A program made the translations under genes and the position numbers. A model generated the notes under the pieces. That model had not been told where the DNA came from. It saw only the letters and a list, made by a program, of their open reading frames with translations, and did not search any database. This document shows positions 26,349-36,600 of a stretch of 42,609 nucleotides of DNA, one piece after another. Each line of letters opens with the position of its first letter. Position 1 is the stretch's first letter. Source of the DNA: Cyclobacteriaceae bacterium (lineage in GTDB: Bacteria > Bacteroidota > Bacteroidia > Cytophagales > Cyclobacteriaceae); NCBI GenBank assembly GCA_947457095.1, contig CANGUK010000008.1, forward strand, positions 1 through 42,609, read 5' to 3'.

Positions 26349-27273
26349 ATCGAACCACCTTCCCTTTGGCCTTGGAAGTCATCTCGAAAGGAATGGCCTC
26401 AGTGATCGCTTTGAATAGCAACTCCACCAATTTTTGCTTTAGAAAACTCCGGTTCAAGATGATGCTCACCTCCCGAGTGGGCGAGGCACCAACAAAGGGC
26501 CGGAGTCGGGATTTTTCCTCCTTGGAGAGCTCCCAGGTAGCGAGTTCAGGCAAAAGCGTCAGCCCCTTGTAGCGGTTGACCATGTTGCGAAGTCCCTCCA
26601 GGGAGCCACTCTCGTAGTGAAAGTTTTTGTGGCCCGACAGGCCTTGATCACAGAAGTTGAGCACCTGGTCTCGGAAGCAATGTCCCTGCTGCAAAACCCA
26701 GAGCTCCTCCGTTTTGATCTGCTCGGGACGAATCTCTTGCTGACCCAGCAACTCGTGTCCACTCGAAAAATAAGCATAGAATTTTTCGTAAAACATGGGC
26801 TTCTCCAACATTCCTGCCTCCCCCAAAGGGGTCACCACAATTCCTAAATCCAACTCGTCGTTCTTTAATTTGCGGACAATCTCCTCGGTCACCATTTCAT
26901 GCACCTCCAACTTGACCAAGGGGTATTTCTCCAAAAACTTTCGGATAAATAAGTGCAAGAGGTACGGGGCTAGGGTGGGTAGGATTCCCAATTTCAGCAC
27001 TCCGGAGACATCGCCCTTCAGCTGGGAAACCAATTCAAAAATCCCCTTGCTTTCAGACAGCACCTTCTTGGCTTGGGCAATTACCTGTACCCCAGACTCG
27101 GTGGGGATAACGGGCATTTTGCTTCGGTCAAAAAGAATCACGCCTAGATCCTTCTCCAACTTGCTCAGTTGGGCACTGAGCGTAGGCTGAGTCACAAAAC
27201 AAGCCGCTGCTGCTTGACCAAAATGCCGGTACTTGTCGACGGCTATCAGATATTCCAACTGTTGAATGGTCAT
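26341..27273 (-). CDS. oxyR: hydrogen peroxide-inducible LysR-type activator OxyR
   Basis: A 310-residue LysR-family regulator. The N-terminal helix-turn-helix (residues 3-62) reads QQLEYLIAVDKYRHFGQAAAACFVTQPTLSAQLSKLEKDLG. The effector domain carries GHCFRDQVLNFC, with the two cysteines falling at residues 199 and 208, the same numbers as the redox switch cysteines of E. coli OxyR. It should therefore form a disulphide with peroxide and activate antioxidant genes. It is divergent from the Gfo/Idh/MocA gene. ohr is about 1.6 kb away and could be a target, which is inference. Confidence 0.93.
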   Translation of the reverse strand: MTIQQLEYLIAVDKYRHFGQAAAACFVTQPTLSAQLSKLEKDLGVILFDRSKMPVIPTESGVQVIAQAKKVLSESKGIFELVSQLKGDVSGVLKLGILPTLAPYLLHLFIRKFLEKYPLVKLEVHEMVTEEIVRKLKNDELDLGIVVTPLGEAGMLEKPMFYEKFYAYFSSGHELLGQQEIRPEQIKTEELWVLQQGHCFRDQVLNFCDQGLSGHKNFHYESGSLEGLRNMVNRYKGLTLLPELATWELSKEEKSRLRPFVGASPTREVSIILNRSFLKQKLVELLFKAITEAIPFEMTSKAKGKVVRFT

Positions 27274-27302
27274 TTCGATTGATTTTATCTATGAAAAGCT
27301 CG

Positions 27303-27310
27303 CAAAACTA
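27303..27310 (-). promoter_or_regulatory. -7 promoter box for oxyR
   Basis: Minus-strand TAGTTTTG matches TAnnTTTG perfectly and predicts a leader of about 23 bases before the oxyR ATG. No clear -33 TTG is seen. The rest of the divergent gap to 27467 holds no gene I can support. Confidence 0.45.
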
Positions 27311-27467
27311 GGAAAAAATCGAGTAGCTGATGCTGAAAAAAGACACCGCCACTCAGGGGGCTATTGACTCCTTTTATCACAATCCCCCCAGAAATTGGGA
27401 AAAGAAAAAGATTTTCTACTACCTTAAAGTAGTTTTTATCCGACGACACCTTAACCTAAAATTCCCT

Positions 27468-28775
27468 ATGTCTGCTTCTTTTTCACGTAGAAAATTCCTG
27501 GGCGCCAGCCTCTTGACCTCCGCAGGAATAAGTATGCTCCCTGGTCTTTCCTTTGCCTCGGCTGCTCCAACACCTCTTTTCCAAGCTGCTCACGAGCGCG
27601 TTCGCCTTGGATTTATTGGCGTGGGTCGTCAAGCCATGGGCTTGCTCAACAATTTTATGCGCATCCCTGGCGTAGAAGTAGTTGCCGGGGCGGATGTCTA
27701 CGCCATCAAGCGGGAGCGATTTGCGCTTCGCGTTCAAAAAGGTCTCACTGACGCAGGCAAGACCGTCACCGCACCCAAACTCTACGAGGACTACCGAGAG
27801 CTACTCCAAGATCCAAACGTAGATGCGGTAGTCATTGCCTCTCCTGACCATTGGCATGCGCTCATGGCCATTGATGCCTGCAAAGCCAAGAAGGACATTT
27901 ACCTCGAAAAACCACTCACCTTCACCATCAAGGAGGGTCAACTTCTCGTACAAGCTGTGCGTGAAAACGGCGTAGTTCTAGCCGTGGGATCCATGCAGCG
28001 CGCAGCGGTCAACTTCCAAACTGCAGCGATGCACGTGCAGCGCGGTCAACTGGGAAAAATCTCACAGGTGCTCGTTCACGTAGGAGACAATCCCCACCCC
28101 AAGCCCTACGACTTGGCTGCCCAGCCTATTCCTGCAGGCCTAAACTGGGAAAAATGGCTAGGCCCAATTCCGAGCCTAGCATTCAATGACCTACTCAATC
28201 CAGGCATTAGCCTGAATCCTGATAAGAACGAAACTGCCTGGGGAGCTTGGCGCTGGTACAAGGAAACCGGAGGCGGATTGATGACCGACTGGGGTGCGCA
28301 CATGATCGACATCGCCCAGTGGGGTCTAAGCAAGGATAGAAATGGTCCAACCACCATCATCCCTGGATCCGGGACCCAGCCACTCACATACCGCTATGCC
28401 GATGGGGTAGAGATGATGATTACCAAGTTTGACGAAGGGAGACAAGGAGTGAAGTTTATCGGAGAAAAAGGCTGGATCAAGGTTTCCCGAGGCAATTACG
28501 ACAGCTCAATCCCTGAGCTACAGCTCGGCAAAGAGCCTGAGAATTTTAACTTTAACGCCCACCACATCGACTTTATCGACTGCATCCGCAAGCGAAAAGA
28601 CCCTATCGTACCCGTGGAAATCGGTCACAGCACCTGCACGGCCTGCACCCTTGGCAACATTGCCCACGAACTCGGCCGTACCATCACCTGGAATCCACAG
28701 ACCCAATTGTCCACAGACGCTGCGGTGAATGCCAAGCTTCACTATGCCTATGAAAGAGGCTATAAACTGACCTAA
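27468..28775 (+). CDS. Tat-exported Gfo/Idh/MocA-family oxidoreductase
   Basis: A 435-residue NAD(P)-dependent dehydrogenase-like protein with a twin-arginine signal: S6-R7-R8-K9-F10-L11, then a hydrophobic stretch to about residue 32. The Rossmann domain starts at VRLGFIGVGRQAMGLLNNF; the EKPLTFTIKEG motif holds the conserved lysine, and the C-terminal domain has GGGLMTDWGAHMIDIAQWGL with the expected Asp/His. Bacteroidota carry many exported members, usually tied to sugar or glycan processing. I chose the ATG at 27468 because the Tat motif follows at once; the open frame to 27330 adds 46 unrelated residues. It stands alone, divergent from oxyR. Confidence 0.92.
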   Translation: MSASFSRRKFLGASLLTSAGISMLPGLSFASAAPTPLFQAAHERVRLGFIGVGRQAMGLLNNFMRIPGVEVVAGADVYAIKRERFALRVQKGLTDAGKTVTAPKLYEDYRELLQDPNVDAVVIASPDHWHALMAIDACKAKKDIYLEKPLTFTIKEGQLLVQAVRENGVVLAVGSMQRAAVNFQTAAMHVQRGQLGKISQVLVHVGDNPHPKPYDLAAQPIPAGLNWEKWLGPIPSLAFNDLLNPGISLNPDKNETAWGAWRWYKETGGGLMTDWGAHMIDIAQWGLSKDRNGPTTIIPGSGTQPLTYRYADGVEMMITKFDEGRQGVKFIGEKGWIKVSRGNYDSSIPELQLGKEPENFNFNAHHIDFIDCIRKRKDPIVPVEIGHSTCTACTLGNIAHELGRTITWNPQTQLSTDAAVNAKLHYAYERGYKLT

Positions 28776-28848
28776 ATCACTCGGCCGTGAAGAAATTTTC
28801 TTGCACCCAAAACCTTGAAGACCCTTCTCAAGTTTGAAGAGTAGTTCC

Positions 28849-28872
28849 TAATTTTGGGGCCCAGCCCCAAAA
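28849..28872 (+). promoter_or_regulatory. ohr promoter box with overlapping inverted repeat
   Basis: TAATTTTG at 28849-28856 is a perfect TAnnTTTG, predicting transcription from about 28863 and a 48-base leader to the ohr ATG. A perfect inverted repeat, TTTTGGGGC / GCCCCAAAA with spacer CCA (28852-28872), overlaps both the box and the predicted start. It could be an operator or a 5' RNA hairpin. Confidence 0.5.
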
Positions 28873-28910
28873 ACGACTCTAAAAAATCAAACAGTAAATC
28901 ATACGAAACC

Positions 28911-29333
28911 ATGGAAAAACTAATTGTAGACTACACCGCAGTAGCGGTAAACACCGGAGGCAGAAAAGGGCACGTGCGCACCGAAGACGGCATGCTTGAC
29001 TTCGATGTGGCCATGCCAAAAGAAATCGGAGGCGAGGGTGGAAAAACCAACCCAGAGCAACTTTTCGCAGCGGGCTACGCGGCTTGCTTTGGCGGCGCCT
29101 TGGCAGCAGTAGCTGGTACCACCAGCTTGAAAGATTCCGAAATCAAAGTGAAAGCACACCTCGGACACTACGGTCCTGGAAGCTTCGGATTGGGCGTAGA
29201 CATTGAAGTGAAAATCCCTCAGGCTGCCTCCCTAGCAGAAGCACAAAAGCTTGTAGACGCAGCACATCAGGTATGCCCTTATTCCAAGGCTACCCGAGGC
29301 AATATTGAGGTAACTGCCACTGCAGTAGCCTAA
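28911..29333 (+). CDS. ohr: organic hydroperoxide resistance protein (Ohr)
   Basis: A 140-residue OsmC-superfamily thiol peroxidase of the Ohr subgroup, which reduces organic hydroperoxides. Catalytic C59 lies in AAGYAACFGGAL and resolving C122 in VCPYSKATRGN, both at family positions. The VNTGGRKGHVRTEDGMLDFDVAMP and TNPEQLFAAGYAACF blocks are diagnostic. I chose the ATG at 28911; upstream in-frame residues from 28854 do not fit the family. A terminator follows. No OhrR gene is adjacent, so control by OxyR or by a distant OhrR is open. Confidence 0.96.
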   Translation: MEKLIVDYTAVAVNTGGRKGHVRTEDGMLDFDVAMPKEIGGEGGKTNPEQLFAAGYAACFGGALAAVAGTTSLKDSEIKVKAHLGHYGPGSFGLGVDIEVKIPQAASLAEAQKLVDAAHQVCPYSKATRGNIEVTATAVA

Positions 29334-29354
29334 GTATTTACTTAATTTACTTCT

Positions 29355-29386
29355 AAGGCAGGCTCCAAAAAGGTCTGCCTTTTTTT
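29355..29386 (+). terminator. intrinsic terminator of ohr
   Basis: AAGGCAG pairs with CTGCCTT; the 13-base loop can form a small inner CC/GG pairing, and a run of T follows. Confidence 0.85.
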
Positions 29387-29504
29387 GTGGCTTAACTTGC
29401 ACATAGGTTAATAACCGTCCCTTTCCACTCGTCACTTTTCCAGCATCCGGTGGCACTACAATGAACAAAAGCGGTTAACTTTCTCGTCGAAACCCATTTT
29501 CCAA

Positions 29505-32039
29505 ATGAAAAAATTATTCTTTTCGCTCGTATTCGCAATGCTTTCTGTGGGAAGCGTACTAGCCCAACTCAAGACTCCAGAACAGTTTCTCGGTTACAAA
29601 CCGGGCGACCGATTTACTCCTCACCACCGCATGGTGGACTATTTTGAGTACGTCGCTGCTCAAAATCCAAACATCAAATTGATTTATTATGGGGAAACCA
29701 ATGAAAAGCGACCCCTTATTCTCGCAATCCTAGCGAGTCCAGAAAACATGGCTCGACTCGAGCAAATCCGTACAGACAACTTGAAGCGAACAGGCATTCT
29801 TTCCGGAACTCCAAGCACCCAGGTTCCAATCAATTGGATGTCTTTCAATGTCCATGGTAACGAATCCGTGGGGATGGAAGCTGCCATTTCTACTTTCCAC
29901 ACCCTAGCAGATCCCAACAATGCCAAGGTACAAGGCTGGTTGAAAAATCAAGTGGTCATCCTCGATCCCGCCATCAACCCCGACGGAAGAGATCGCTATT
30001 CCAACTGGTACAACCAGAAAATGCATACCCAATTGCAGCCCGACATCCAGTCCATGGAACACAACGAGCCTTGGCCAGGTGGGCGTGCCAATCACTACCT
30101 ATTTGACCTGAACCGTGACTGGGCTTGGCAAGTACAAGTTGAATCTCAGCAGCGTCTCAAAATGTACCAGCAATGGATGCCACAGCTTCACTTAGACTTC
30201 CACGAGCAGGGCATCGACAACCCTTTTTACATGGCTCCTGCCGCAGAACCCCTGCACGAACAGCTGACCCCATTTCAGCATGAGTTCCAAGATATTTTTG
30301 GAAAAAATACCGCGAAGTACTTCGACCAAATGGGTCGCTTCTACTTTACCAAAGAGCGCTTTGATCTGCTGTATCCCTCTTATGGAGATACATACCCGAT
30401 GTATAATGGGGCCATCGGCATGACCATCGAGCAAGGTGGTGGTGGACGTGCCGGCATCGGTGGCTACAATGCAATCGGAGATACGGTCACTTTGAGTAGC
30501 CGAATTGCTGGTCACTACACCGCTGCACTTTCTGCAGTGGAGATGACCAGCCAGCATTCGGCTCGCCTGGTAAGCGAGTTTGAGCGCTACTTCAAAACCA
30601 ACTCCACCGCTCCCAAAGGCACCTACAAAAGCTTTGTGATTAAGGGGGAAAGCAATCCTGCCCAGGTGGCCAAATTGCTGGAACTACTCGACAAAAACGG
30701 AATCCAGTACGGGAAAGGCATAGCCAAAACAGGCTTGAAAGGCTACGAGTACCAAAGTGGAAAGACGGGCGTCCCTTTTGCCACGAGCGACAAGGACATT
30801 GTCATTTCTGCCTACCAGCCAAAATCTGTCCTGACCCAGGTGCTCTTTGAGCCAAATCCTGCGCTTCACGATTCGATTACCTACGACATCACGAGCTGGG
30901 CTATGCCTTATGCTTATGGATTAAAGGCCTTTGCGCTGGATACCCGATTGGATCCAAGCGGAAGTTACGAGAAGCCTACGGCTGCCCCGACGAAAGTCAA
31001 TGGTACACCAGTAGCCTACTTGGCTCCTTGGCAGGGTACGCGAGATGCGGCCTTCCTTGCAGGCCTGCTCAACAAAAAAATCCGCGTTCGCTATGCCGAA
31101 TACCCCTTTACCGTGGAAGGAAAGTCCTACCCTGCCGGAACGATGATGATCACCAAGGGAGGCAATGAATGGGTAGCTAATTTTGATCAGACGGTACAGG
31201 AAACTGCCGCAGCACTGGGCATTACTTTGAGCACTACCCAAACAGGCTACGTGGAGCAGGGCAAGGACTTTGGGTCCCCTACCGTGCGCGTGATTGAAGC
31301 GCCAAAGGTAGCCCTTGTAGGCGGAACTGGCACCTCCTCCTTGAATTTTGGAGAGGTATGGCACTTCTTCGAAAAAGACCTGAAGTATCCGCTCAGCAGC
31401 TTAGATGCTGCTTCGATGGGCAATGCTGATTTGAGCAAATACGATGTGATCATTCTTCCATCCGTATTTGGTTCTGCCTTGTCTGCTTCCGCCCAAACCA
31501 AGTTGAACGACTGGGTGAAGGCAGGAGGAAAGGTAATTGCCATCGATGGCTCAGTAAACCTGTTTGCCAACAAGGAAGGCTTCAAGTTGAAGACCTTCGA
31601 CACGGAAGATGAGAAAAAGGCCGCCGAGAAAGCTGGCCAGGAGCTCGCCAAGAAAGAGCGTTTGGAGCCATACACTGAGGGAGAGCGCTTGGAAATCGCA
31701 GGTGGTACTGCCGGAGCCATCTATGAAATCAAGATGGACGAAACGCATCCGCTAGGCTATGGCACAGGCGGGAAATACTACACCCTCAAGAATAACTCCA
31801 GCCGATTTGCCTTCCTCAGCGGAGGTGCCAATGCGGGGATTATTGCTTCCAACGATGCCTACAGAACAGGGTATATTGGCTACAAAATCAAGTCTCAAAT
31901 GGGTCAATCCCTCGTGATTGGCGCGGAGTCTCAGGGAAGAGGACAAATCGTCTATTTTGTGGATAACCCAATCTTCAGAGGCTTTTGGGAGAGTGGAAAA
32001 CTTGTGCTAAGCAACGCCATCTTCTTGGTAGGGCAGTAA
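29505..32039 (+). CDS. secreted M14-family zinc carboxypeptidase
   Basis: An 844-residue secreted protein with signal peptide 1-20 (LFFSLVFAMLSVGSVLA). The M14 peptidase domain (about 35-345) has zinc ligands H117 and E120 in NVHGNESVG and H233 in LHLDFHEQG. The substrate-binding NPDGRDR is at about 158-164 and a candidate catalytic E309 in MTIEQGGGG. After about residue 375 comes a large C-terminal region. It includes a flavodoxin/GATase1-like segment (VALVGGTGTSSLN, then YDVIILPSVFGSALSASAQTKLNDWVKAGGKVIAIDG) where no catalytic cysteine is obvious. Bacteroidota carry related long M14 proteins; substrates are unknown. Strong terminator directly after. Confidence 0.93.
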   Translation: MKKLFFSLVFAMLSVGSVLAQLKTPEQFLGYKPGDRFTPHHRMVDYFEYVAAQNPNIKLIYYGETNEKRPLILAILASPENMARLEQIRTDNLKRTGILSGTPSTQVPINWMSFNVHGNESVGMEAAISTFHTLADPNNAKVQGWLKNQVVILDPAINPDGRDRYSNWYNQKMHTQLQPDIQSMEHNEPWPGGRANHYLFDLNRDWAWQVQVESQQRLKMYQQWMPQLHLDFHEQGIDNPFYMAPAAEPLHEQLTPFQHEFQDIFGKNTAKYFDQMGRFYFTKERFDLLYPSYGDTYPMYNGAIGMTIEQGGGGRAGIGGYNAIGDTVTLSSRIAGHYTAALSAVEMTSQHSARLVSEFERYFKTNSTAPKGTYKSFVIKGESNPAQVAKLLELLDKNGIQYGKGIAKTGLKGYEYQSGKTGVPFATSDKDIVISAYQPKSVLTQVLFEPNPALHDSITYDITSWAMPYAYGLKAFALDTRLDPSGSYEKPTAAPTKVNGTPVAYLAPWQGTRDAAFLAGLLNKKIRVRYAEYPFTVEGKSYPAGTMMITKGGNEWVANFDQTVQETAAALGITLSTTQTGYVEQGKDFGSPTVRVIEAPKVALVGGTGTSSLNFGEVWHFFEKDLKYPLSSLDAASMGNADLSKYDVIILPSVFGSALSASAQTKLNDWVKAGGKVIAIDGSVNLFANKEGFKLKTFDTEDEKKAAEKAGQELAKKERLEPYTEGERLEIAGGTAGAIYEIKMDETHPLGYGTGGKYYTLKNNSSRFAFLSGGANAGIIASNDAYRTGYIGYKIKSQMGQSLVIGAESQGRGQIVYFVDNPIFRGFWESGKLVLSNAIFLVGQ

Positions 32040-32057
32040 GCGCACTATAAGACAGCG

Positions 32058-32100
32058 AAAGGGCCCTGAACTAGTACAAGTTCAGGGCCCTTTTGATTTT
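32058..32100 (+). terminator. intrinsic terminator of the M14 peptidase gene
   Basis: A 15-base perfect stem (AAAGGGCCCTGAACT with its complement) closes a 6-base loop and runs into TTTTGATTTTTG. This is the longest terminator stem in the window. Confidence 0.92.
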
Positions 32101-32138
32101 TGCGAGTGTAGGTAACTTAGAGAACTCCGCTCATACTA

Positions 32139-32159
32139 GAAAACCCCGCTAAGAGGGGT
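32139..32159 (-). terminator. weak terminator of the FISUMP lipoprotein gene
   Basis: On the minus strand ACCCC pairs with GGGGT around a 7-base loop and leads into TTTTC. It lies 29 bases past the stop codon. The stem is short, so confidence is limited. Confidence 0.45.
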
Positions 32160-32187
32160 AAGTCAAACAAGGAAGAATTTCCATTGG

Positions 32188-33405
32188 TTAGTTCCGGATA
32201 CAGCGAACAGATTTACCATCTCCTCTGACTGAGGTACTTACAAATGCTTGAGTAGCATTGATAACAATTACACGTGATCTGGTTCCGTCTATCGTACTCG
32301 TCCAATAATAGCCCCCAGTCCCCTCCAAAGAAATATCACTAGTACTGGCAGATCGGCTGCCTGCTAGGGGTAATTTCAACGAAGAGACGAGTGCTCCAAC
32401 GTTATTGTTGCTATTCCAACTGGCGATTTCTAGGTTCCATTCTGCTACAGTAGGTAATCGGAATCCTGTTGGACAAGGGTTATTGCTACCCCCCACCCCT
32501 TGCCATAAGGTTGAATTCTGGGGATTACGCCAGTCTTGAGTCCCTGTCTTAATCGTGATAAAATCACTTGTTGCAGGCTTGTCAACACTAGCCAAGGTAG
32601 GCGTAGTGGCAGAAGTTCTTAGCTGATGGCCATCTTTAGCTCTTCCCCACTGGTAAAGATCGCCGAAGCCAACAGAATCCGTACTAGAGGTAGCAACTCG
32701 GGACGCCCCTAAATTCCGGTCCATCCAAACCTTCCCGTTTGCACCAACTACGGTATTCTCAGGTAAGGTGGTAAACACTTTGTCTTCTCCATAAGAGGTT
32801 TCTGAGCTGGTAGTAGCATAGGCTCTGACATAGTATTTGGTATTGCCGGCAAGACCTGTAACTGTGCTTTGGAAGGTTCCAGTACCAGTTCCATCACTTG
32901 TTTTGGTTGCTAAAGCAACAGTCGGCGCAGTTTCGGTACTCCAAACCACTCCTCTAGCGGTAATCGGAGCCCCGCCATCTGAGGTAATGTTCCCTCCAGA
33001 TTTTGCGCCAACCGCCGAAACTTCGCTGACTGAGGTAGTGGATAGTTTGGGCCCACTAACCGTCTTCATCGTTACTTCATTGGAATACAGGGTGGATTTT
33101 CCAACTTGATTGGAACTATAGACCCTGTAGGTGTAGGTGGTGTTCAACGTTACAGTTTGATCAGAAAAAATAGTCACGTCTTTGGAAGTCGCCCCTATCT
33201 CACTAAAGTTGCCTGAGTCCGTCTTTCGTTCAATTTTATAAGCTGTTTCATTGGTGGAATTATCCTTCCAAGACAACTCCACTTGATTCGTAGAAGCCAC
33301 CGTTGCTTTCAATTCTGTGGGCGGAAGCGGTATTTCTTCTTCGCTTGACGTTTCACAACCTATGCACAAAAGAAAAAACAACGGCAGTCGTATAAATTTT
33401 TTCAT
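32188..33405 (-). CDS. fibronectin type III / FISUMP-domain lipoprotein
   Basis: A 405-residue surface-type lipoprotein. Signal peptide with lipobox LCIGC, lipidated C17, followed by an acidic SSEEE stretch that may mark export to the cell surface in this phylum. A fibronectin type III domain covers about 28-115 (PPTELKATVASTNQVELSW, then YTYRVYSSNQVGKS). A second beta-sandwich repeat covers about 118-215 (ITARGVVWSTETAPT, YYVRAYATTSSE). A C-terminal FISUMP domain covers about 220-405 (GKVWMDRNLGAS, DLYQWGRAKDGHQ, CPTGFRLPTVAEWN, ending GKSVRCIRN). I chose the ATG at 33405 because the lipoprotein signal starts there; the frame is open to 33513. Function unknown, possibly adhesion. Confidence 0.87.
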   Translation of the reverse strand: MKKFIRLPLFFLLCIGCETSSEEEIPLPPTELKATVASTNQVELSWKDNSTNETAYKIERKTDSGNFSEIGATSKDVTIFSDQTVTLNTTYTYRVYSSNQVGKSTLYSNEVTMKTVSGPKLSTTSVSEVSAVGAKSGGNITSDGGAPITARGVVWSTETAPTVALATKTSDGTGTGTFQSTVTGLAGNTKYYVRAYATTSSETSYGEDKVFTTLPENTVVGANGKVWMDRNLGASRVATSSTDSVGFGDLYQWGRAKDGHQLRTSATTPTLASVDKPATSDFITIKTGTQDWRNPQNSTLWQGVGGSNNPCPTGFRLPTVAEWNLEIASWNSNNNVGALVSSLKLPLAGSRSASTSDISLEGTGGYYWTSTIDGTRSRVIVINATQAFVSTSVRGDGKSVRCIRN

Positions 33406-33560
33406 TGCAATTGGGTTTATAGGGTCATTCCTGCTAATTGAGTAATAAGGAAGTTTAATTCCCCTTAAGTTGCCCGGGGAGTCCCGATAAAAATCTATAC
33501 CCTTTAAAAACAACTGTTACTCATCGGACTATCCGGGTAATGCAAGCAAGAAACATTGAT

Positions 33561-33577
33561 TTTGGCTAAATGCCAAA
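33561..33577. other. small inverted repeat in a 292-base divergent gap
   Basis: TTTGGC and GCCAAA flank TAAAT in the gap between the divergent FISUMP lipoprotein and amidohydrolase genes (33406-33697). The gap is AT-rich, holds no supported ORF or RNA gene, and must carry both promoters. I could not place a convincing TAnnTTTG for either gene. The repeat is a possible operator only. Confidence 0.3.
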
Positions 33578-33697
33578 CCAGTTACCTTTTTAAAAGTGCA
33601 AAAGTTTGTTTTGGTTCACTAGATATCGGAAGCAAAACCTGTATTTTTTTCGAAAATCAAATCTTCGCCGTAGATTACTTGCTTGAATCTTAGCCAC

Positions 33698-36600
33698 ATG
33701 AAAAAAATAACCCATCCCGCCTTACTCCTTGCCTTGGGGGCAACGGTAAGCATGGCTGCTTGGATGCCTAAAACAACGGAATATCTTTTCCCCAACCTAG
33801 GTACCGAGTCCGTTCAGTCGGATAGCACCAAAAAAGACTCACTGAAGAATTATCCAAAATTCAAAGACCTTCCCCTCAAGCCTGAGCGGGAAGTAAGTTT
33901 CACCACTGCAGAAGGTACTTGGATGAGCTTGGACGTAAGTCCAGATGGCAAAACCATCGCCTTTGACCTCATGGGAGACATTTATACCATGCCAGTAGAA
34001 GGGGGTAAAGCCACTCCATTCACTTCGGGCATGGCCTATGAAACCCACCCACGGTATTCCCCAGATGGCAACAAACTCTTGTTTACCTCTGACCGTGCAG
34101 GAAATGACAACCTCTGGTACATCGATTTAGTCAAGAAAGACACCGTACAGGTGACCAAAGACAAGACGGGAGACGTGCCAGGAGCCCATTGGACTCCAGA
34201 TGGTGAGTACATCATCGTTTCCAAAGGAAGACGAGTATCCAAACTATGGATGTACCACAAAGATGGGGGTGGAGGAATCCAACTCAACGATGCCCCTGCA
34301 ACGATGAAGACCATCGACCCCTTTGTAAGTCCTGACGGAAAGAAAGTGTATTTCTCATGGAGAACCGGTTCTTGGAATTACAATGCCACGCTCCCTCAGT
34401 ACCAAATCGGTTTCTACGATTTTGATAAAGGAAAAATCACCAGCATCACCTCTCGCTACGGCTCTGCCTTCACCCCTACCTTGAGTAAGGATGGCAACTG
34501 GATGGTCTATGGTACCAGATGGCAAGACAAAACAGGATTAGTTATCCGAAATCTCAAGACTGGCGACGAAAAATGGCTAGCCTACCCTGTACAGCGGGAT
34601 GAGCAAGAGTCCATCGCTCCACAAGGAGTCCTTCCAGCCATGGCATTCACTCCAGACAGCAAGCATGTGATTGCTTCCTATGGGGGAAAATTCTGGAAAC
34701 TTCCAGTGGATGGAAGTGCTGCCACAGAGATCCCATTCCAGGCGGATGTAAATGTAGCCATGGGTCCTCGCTTGTATTTCAATTACGAAATTCCAGATAC
34801 TACGCACAAGATGGCCAACCAGATCCGTGATGCAGTTCCTTCACCAGATGGCAAAAAATTGGCGTTCACCGCGCTCAACCGCCTGTATGTGATGGACTAT
34901 CCAAACGGTACGCCCAAGCGTGTAACCAAACATGAGTTTACCGAAGCCATGCCTGCCTGGAGTCCAGATGGCAGTCAATTGACTTTCGTGACCTGGGAAG
35001 AAAAAAATGGAGGAAGCCTCTACAAAGCTAGCCTTGGAGACAAAGGTGTAGTAACCAAGGTCACTACGGAATCTGCATTTTATTCTGGTCCAGTATGGGG
35101 ACCTAAAAACCGAATTCTAGTATTCAAAGGTCCAAAAAGAGCCTTGATTGAAGCAGAAGGTCCATTTGTGGATGGTGCTGAAGGAGAGTTGGTGTGGATT
35201 CCTGCTGCAGGAGGTACCTTCCGCAAAGTCATGGACGCAGGCAATTATGGCAATGCGCACTTTACCCAAGATACGAGCAGAATCTTCCTCAATGGAGGAG
35301 GAGGAGCGCTCCTAAGTGTCAAGTGGGATGGTACAGACGAGAAAATTCATGCACGCATCACAGGGATCACTCCTTTTGGTTCGGCCGCTGACCCAGAGCA
35401 TGCAGGACACGATCATGGCAGCGATGTGCGATACGTGATGGGCAAGGCATTTTCGAATGCCGATGCAGTCAACTACTGCATGCTTCCTGAAGGATCAAAC
35501 TCTCGCGAGCCCAACATGATGCCTGCTAGTGCGAGCACGATCTACATGGCTCCAGTAGGAAATAAGGCCTTGGCTCAAATCAACAACAACGTCTACGTGG
35601 TCACCATCCCTACAGCGGGTAAAGTTCCAACCATCAACGTAGCCGAGCCTAGCGCAAGTAACTTCCCATCTAGACAATTGACCGAGATCGGTGGAGAATG
35701 GCCTTACTGGGAAGCCAATGGCAAAAAAGTACACTGGTCCCTAGGAAATGGACACTGGGTGTATGATATAAATAGAGCAGAGTTTGTAGAAGACTCCGTC
35801 AAAACAGCCAAGAAAGATAAAGTTCGCTTTGATGCAGATAGCGTAAGCACCTTGAAAGCAAAAGGAGAAGCTGCCGTTAAAATGGCGGATTCCTTGGCTA
35901 AAGCAGACAAGAAGCGAATCGATTCCCTATTCAAAGCCGATAAAGGACTATTCAAGGCAGACAGCCTCCACAAGGCGGACCTCAAAAAGAAAGAAAGCTA
36001 CAGCCCTAGCGAGCATCAGGTAAAGGTATTCTTTGCCAAGGATACTCCTAAAGGAAGCATCTTACTTCAAAATGCACGGATTGTCACCATGAAGGGAGAT
36101 GAGGTCATCGAACAAGGAGATATTCTCATTGAAAATAACCGAATCAAAGCGGTAGGGAAAACAGGTACCCTGGATGCTGCAGGCGCGAAAGTGATCGATG
36201 CCTCTGGCAAAACCATCACCCCTGGATTTATCGATACCCACGCGCACATGTGGCCTACATGGGGATTGCATAAAAACTCGGTGTGGATCTATTCTGCCAA
36301 CTTGGCTTATGGTGTGACTACTACTCGTGATCCACAAACAGCCACCACAGACGTACTTACCTACGGTGACATGGTGGAAGCAGGTATGATCCCTGGACCA
36401 CGCGTGTATTCTACAGGTCCAGGTGTGGGCTACTGGATGTACAACCTGAAGTCTTTGGAGCAAACCAAGAGCGTCCTCAAGCAATACAGCAAGTACTACA
36501 ATACGCAATACATCAAAATGTACTTGGTGGGCAACAGACAGCACCGACAGTGGGTAATCATGGCTTCGAAAGAGCAGAAATTGATGCCTACGACCGAAGG

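Noticed and set aside
27417-27438. ACTAC/GTAGT hairpin followed by T-run upstream of the Gfo/Idh/MocA gene
   Set aside because: Only a 5-base stem; it could be a weak terminator or attenuator but is not above chance.
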